The translations under genes and the position numbers were made by a program. A stretch of DNA of 7,173 nucleotides from Bacillota bacterium (GTDB lineage Bacteria; Bacillota; Clostridia; Peptostreptococcales; Anaerovoracaceae), in NCBI GenBank assembly GCA_030535715.1, contig JAUNRL010000052.1:1-7173 (forward strand). The letters run 5' to 3'. Below the pieces are notes generated by a model. The model was not told the origin of the DNA, ran no database searches, and was given only the letters and a program-made list of their open reading frames with translations. Of the stretch, positions 5,557-7,173 are shown piece by piece (position 1 is the first letter of the stretch; each line of letters opens with the position of its first letter).

Positions 5557-6372
5557 TTATCCTCCGATGTTCAATACCATATTTTTGATGAGATACCGGG
5601 GCGTCATCCCCTGATCCAGTTTGCGGCGGACATCCTCCATGGCGTACACGGCCCGCTCCATATCCCCGACCGGAAGGGGCACGCCGCTGCTGCTTCTCGC
5701 GGAAAACCTCTCCCGGTACAGTTCCTCCATCACATCCAGCAGCGCCATCAGGCTGTCCCGGTCGCTGCCCGCCTCCTCCGTCGCCTTCTTGAGGCGGTAA
5801 TAGGGAGCGCCTTCATCCAGCAGGGTTAAGAGCTCCTGCGCCAGCTTCCAGGTATCGCTGTCCGCCGCGACGCCGCTCCCCTCCAGGTGAAGTTTCACGC
5901 ATCGGGACCGACTCGTAGGCAGGTGAGTTTCCATATTCTGGGATAAAATCATCAATACGGATTCTCCCGGCGGTTCCTCGAGTGTCTTCAGCAGGCAATT
6001 CTGGGCAGCCTCATTCATGAGATCCCCGTCAGCGATGATAACGATATGCCGCTGTCCTACGGGCTGGATGTTCAGTCCGGCCTGCATCTGGCGAATGAAG
6101 GCGATGGGCAGATTGGTCTTTGACTTCCTGCGCACCGTCACAAGGTCCTCCATATTGTCATGGTCGATCTTGCCGCAGATGGAGCATTGCCCGCAGTTTT
6201 CGCCCAGTGCCTTCGGGCAGAGGATCCCCTTGGCGAAAGCGTGCGCGAACGCTTCCTTATCAATCTGTTCCCCGCCCTCAATCAGGTAGGCGTGGGAAAT
6301 TTTTCCGGTATGGATTGCCTTTTCCAGCCGCCGGATCAGCCGGTCGTTTCGCGGGTCCAGATCAAAGCGCAT
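5557..6372 (-). CDS. holB: DNA polymerase III delta prime subunit
   Basis: Delta prime is the clamp-loader subunit that, with delta and tau/gamma, loads the beta sliding clamp for replication. The 271-residue product shows ISHAYLIEGGE (25-35), a zinc-binding cysteine set C52, C60, C63, C66, LLKTLEEPP (127-135) and the SRC motif TSRSRC (153-158). The Walker A position reads GGEQIDKEA, lacking G-K-S/T, as expected for a subunit that does not hydrolyse ATP. An upstream in-frame ATG at 6435 would add 21 Arg-rich residues translated from inside tmk. I prefer the ATG at 6372-6370: it has GGAG 7 nt upstream and gives the normal family N-terminus (MRFDLDPRNDRLIRRLEKAI). The gene overlaps the end of tmk by 11 nt and precedes ricT by 4 nt, so the three are surely cotranscribed. 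Confidence 0.93.
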   Translation of the reverse strand: MRFDLDPRNDRLIRRLEKAIHTGKISHAYLIEGGEQIDKEAFAHAFAKGILCPKALGENCGQCSICGKIDHDNMEDLVTVRRKSKTNLPIAFIRQMQAGLNIQPVGQRHIVIIADGDLMNEAAQNCLLKTLEEPPGESVLMILSQNMETHLPTSRSRCVKLHLEGSGVAADSDTWKLAQELLTLLDEGAPYYRLKKATEEAGSDRDSLMALLDVMEELYRERFSARSSSGVPLPVGDMERAVYAMEDVRRKLDQGMTPRYLIKNMVLNIGG

Positions 6373-6973
6373 GGATCCGCTCCATAACCGCCTTCTCAAT
6401 CGTCGCGGCAATTTTCTCAATGCTTCCGGAGGCATCCACGGCCAGAATCCGCTCGGGATAGTGTTCCTCCAGCCACCGGTAGCCTTCGGCCACCCGCCGA
6501 TGGAAGGCGTCCGGTTCCATCTCGATCCGGTCCTTCTCCCGGCTGCCGATTCGCCCCCGTCCCGCTTCCGGATCCAGTTTCAGGAAGATGGTCAGATCCG
6601 GCATGCACCCGTCGATGGCGAAGCCGTTGATGACGTTCACCGCATCGCCCAGCTGGCGCCCGAACCCCTGATAGGCGATGCTGGAGTCCAGAAAGCGGTC
6701 GCAGATGACGATTCTGCCCTCCTCAAGGGCGGGCCGGATCACCTGGCTCACCAGCTGGGCCCGGGCCGCCGCATAGAGCAGCGCTTCGGCGACCGGCATC
6801 ATTTCCCGGTTGTTCTTATCGAGGATGAGCTGGCGGATCTTCTCGCTGATGAGCGTGCCGCCCGGTTCCCGGGTCAGCAGGACATCGTAACCCTTCTTCC
6901 GCAGCGTATTCTGCAGTTTCGTGATCTGAGTGGACTTGCCCGATCCGTCGCCTCCCTCAAAGGTGATGAACAT
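6362..6973 (-). CDS. tmk: Thymidylate kinase
   Basis: Tmk phosphorylates dTMP to dTDP with ATP, an essential step towards dTTP. The 203-residue product has the family's usual length. It shows the P-loop FEGGDGSGKST (5-15) with Lys13 and Ser14, the REPGG segment (35-39) that contacts the thymine nucleotide, the DRF motif (92-94) followed by SSIAYQG (97-103), and a lid region (RGRIGSREKDRIE, 139-151). In this lid, Arg residues are plentiful, but I did not assign a specific type I or II class. The ATG (6973-6971) has GGAG 8 nt upstream. It begins 2 nt after the stop codon of the upstream gene and ends inside holB, placing it in the middle of a tight operon. All key motifs are intact. Confidence 0.97.
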   Translation of the reverse strand: MFITFEGGDGSGKSTQITKLQNTLRKKGYDVLLTREPGGTLISEKIRQLILDKNNREMMPVAEALLYAAARAQLVSQVIRPALEEGRIVICDRFLDSSIAYQGFGRQLGDAVNVINGFAIDGCMPDLTIFLKLDPEAGRGRIGSREKDRIEMEPDAFHRRVAEGYRWLEEHYPERILAVDASGSIEKIAATIEKAVMERIHAL

Positions 6974-6975
6974 GC

Positions 6976-7173
6976 TTATTTCTCCGTTTCTGCTTCGATC
7001 CTGCGCCTGCGGTCGCGTTTTCTGGCACGCTCCCGGTTTTTACGCAGCTGCCGTTTGGTCGGCTGCTTCTCCGAGCGGGCGCGGTTTTTTTTCGCCGGCA
7101 CGGTTCTGTCCCCGGCGGCGGAATTCCCGGCCGCTGCGCCCGCGCTTTCCCCGCGATGGCGATCATCCCCACT
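6976..7173 (-). CDS. C-terminal end of an unidentified gene with a basic tail (partial)
   Basis: The frame is open from the right edge to TAA (6978-6976), 65 residues, and stops 2 nt before the tmk ATG, the close spacing expected of an operon. Residues 1-22 are Gly/Ala/Ser/Asp-rich; from about residue 23 the segment is strongly basic (PAKKNRARSEKQPTKRQLRK then NRERARKRDRRRRIEAETEK), probably a disordered or nucleic-acid-binding C-terminal tail. I cannot name the family. In Bacillus the gene before tmk is yaaO, an Orn/Lys/Arg decarboxylase-like protein, but nothing here shows that fold. A second frame (7172-6957) starts with an ATG at the edge and overlaps tmk by 17 nt; I consider it less likely. 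The call that this segment codes is moderate, and the product is unknown. Confidence 0.55.
   Translation of the reverse strand, partial: SGDDRHRGESAGAAAGNSAAGDRTVPAKKNRARSEKQPTKRQLRKNRERARKRDRRRRIEAETEK

Noticed and set aside
6373..6435. A longer holB start adding 21 residues
   Set aside because: The extra segment is Arg-rich, lies inside tmk and does not match the delta prime N-terminus. The ATG at 6372 has a well-placed GGAG.
6957..7172. A 71-codon minus-strand frame starting at the right edge
   Set aside because: It overlaps tmk by 17 nt, is Pro/Arg/Ser-rich and unlike a real protein. The other frame ends neatly 2 nt before tmk.

Overview
The window looks like a moderately GC-rich member of the Firmicutes, most likely class Clostridia. 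The signs are an AbrB-type transition-state regulator with a Cys-x2-Cys pair in its C-terminal half, a RicT/YaaT (PSP1) gene directly behind tmk and holB, strong AGGAGG-like ribosome sites, textbook sigma-A promoters and a class III-type (anaerobic) ribonucleotide reductase start. Third codon positions are strongly G/C. No tRNA, rRNA, CRISPR array, insertion sequence or phage gene is visible.

Layout, right to left, because most genes lie on the minus strand. The block 7173-4647 is one tight operon: the C-terminal end of an unidentified basic protein, tmk (thymidylate kinase), holB (DNA polymerase III delta prime) and ricT, with gaps of 2 to 4 nt or short overlaps. Next is a small membrane-anchored coiled-coil-like protein (4471-4088) with its own strong promoter. 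It has an in-frame TGA followed by 28 more codons that look coding, up to a TAG just before a terminator. Then come abrB and murA as a pair 12 nt apart. This is a shortened version of the origin-proximal Bacillus cluster tmk-yaaQ-yaaR-holB-yaaT-yabA-...-abrB, with the intermediate genes absent and murA added.

The plus strand carries one gene (903-2345), a lipoprotein that resembles the M20-family aminoacyl-histidine dipeptidase PepD but has lost key metal-site residues. It converges on murA, with a strong hairpin terminator between them. Divergent from it is a GNAT acetyltransferase (813-274), followed by a terminator. The left edge holds the first 29 codons of a gene that opens with an ATP-cone, most likely nrdD. 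Its sigma-A promoter and a candidate NrdR box lie in the gap in front of it.

Taken together, this is mostly housekeeping DNA: dTTP and dNTP supply, clamp loading, the first committed step of peptidoglycan synthesis and growth-phase regulation. The least conventional parts are the degenerate peptidase-like lipoprotein and the interrupted membrane-protein gene.
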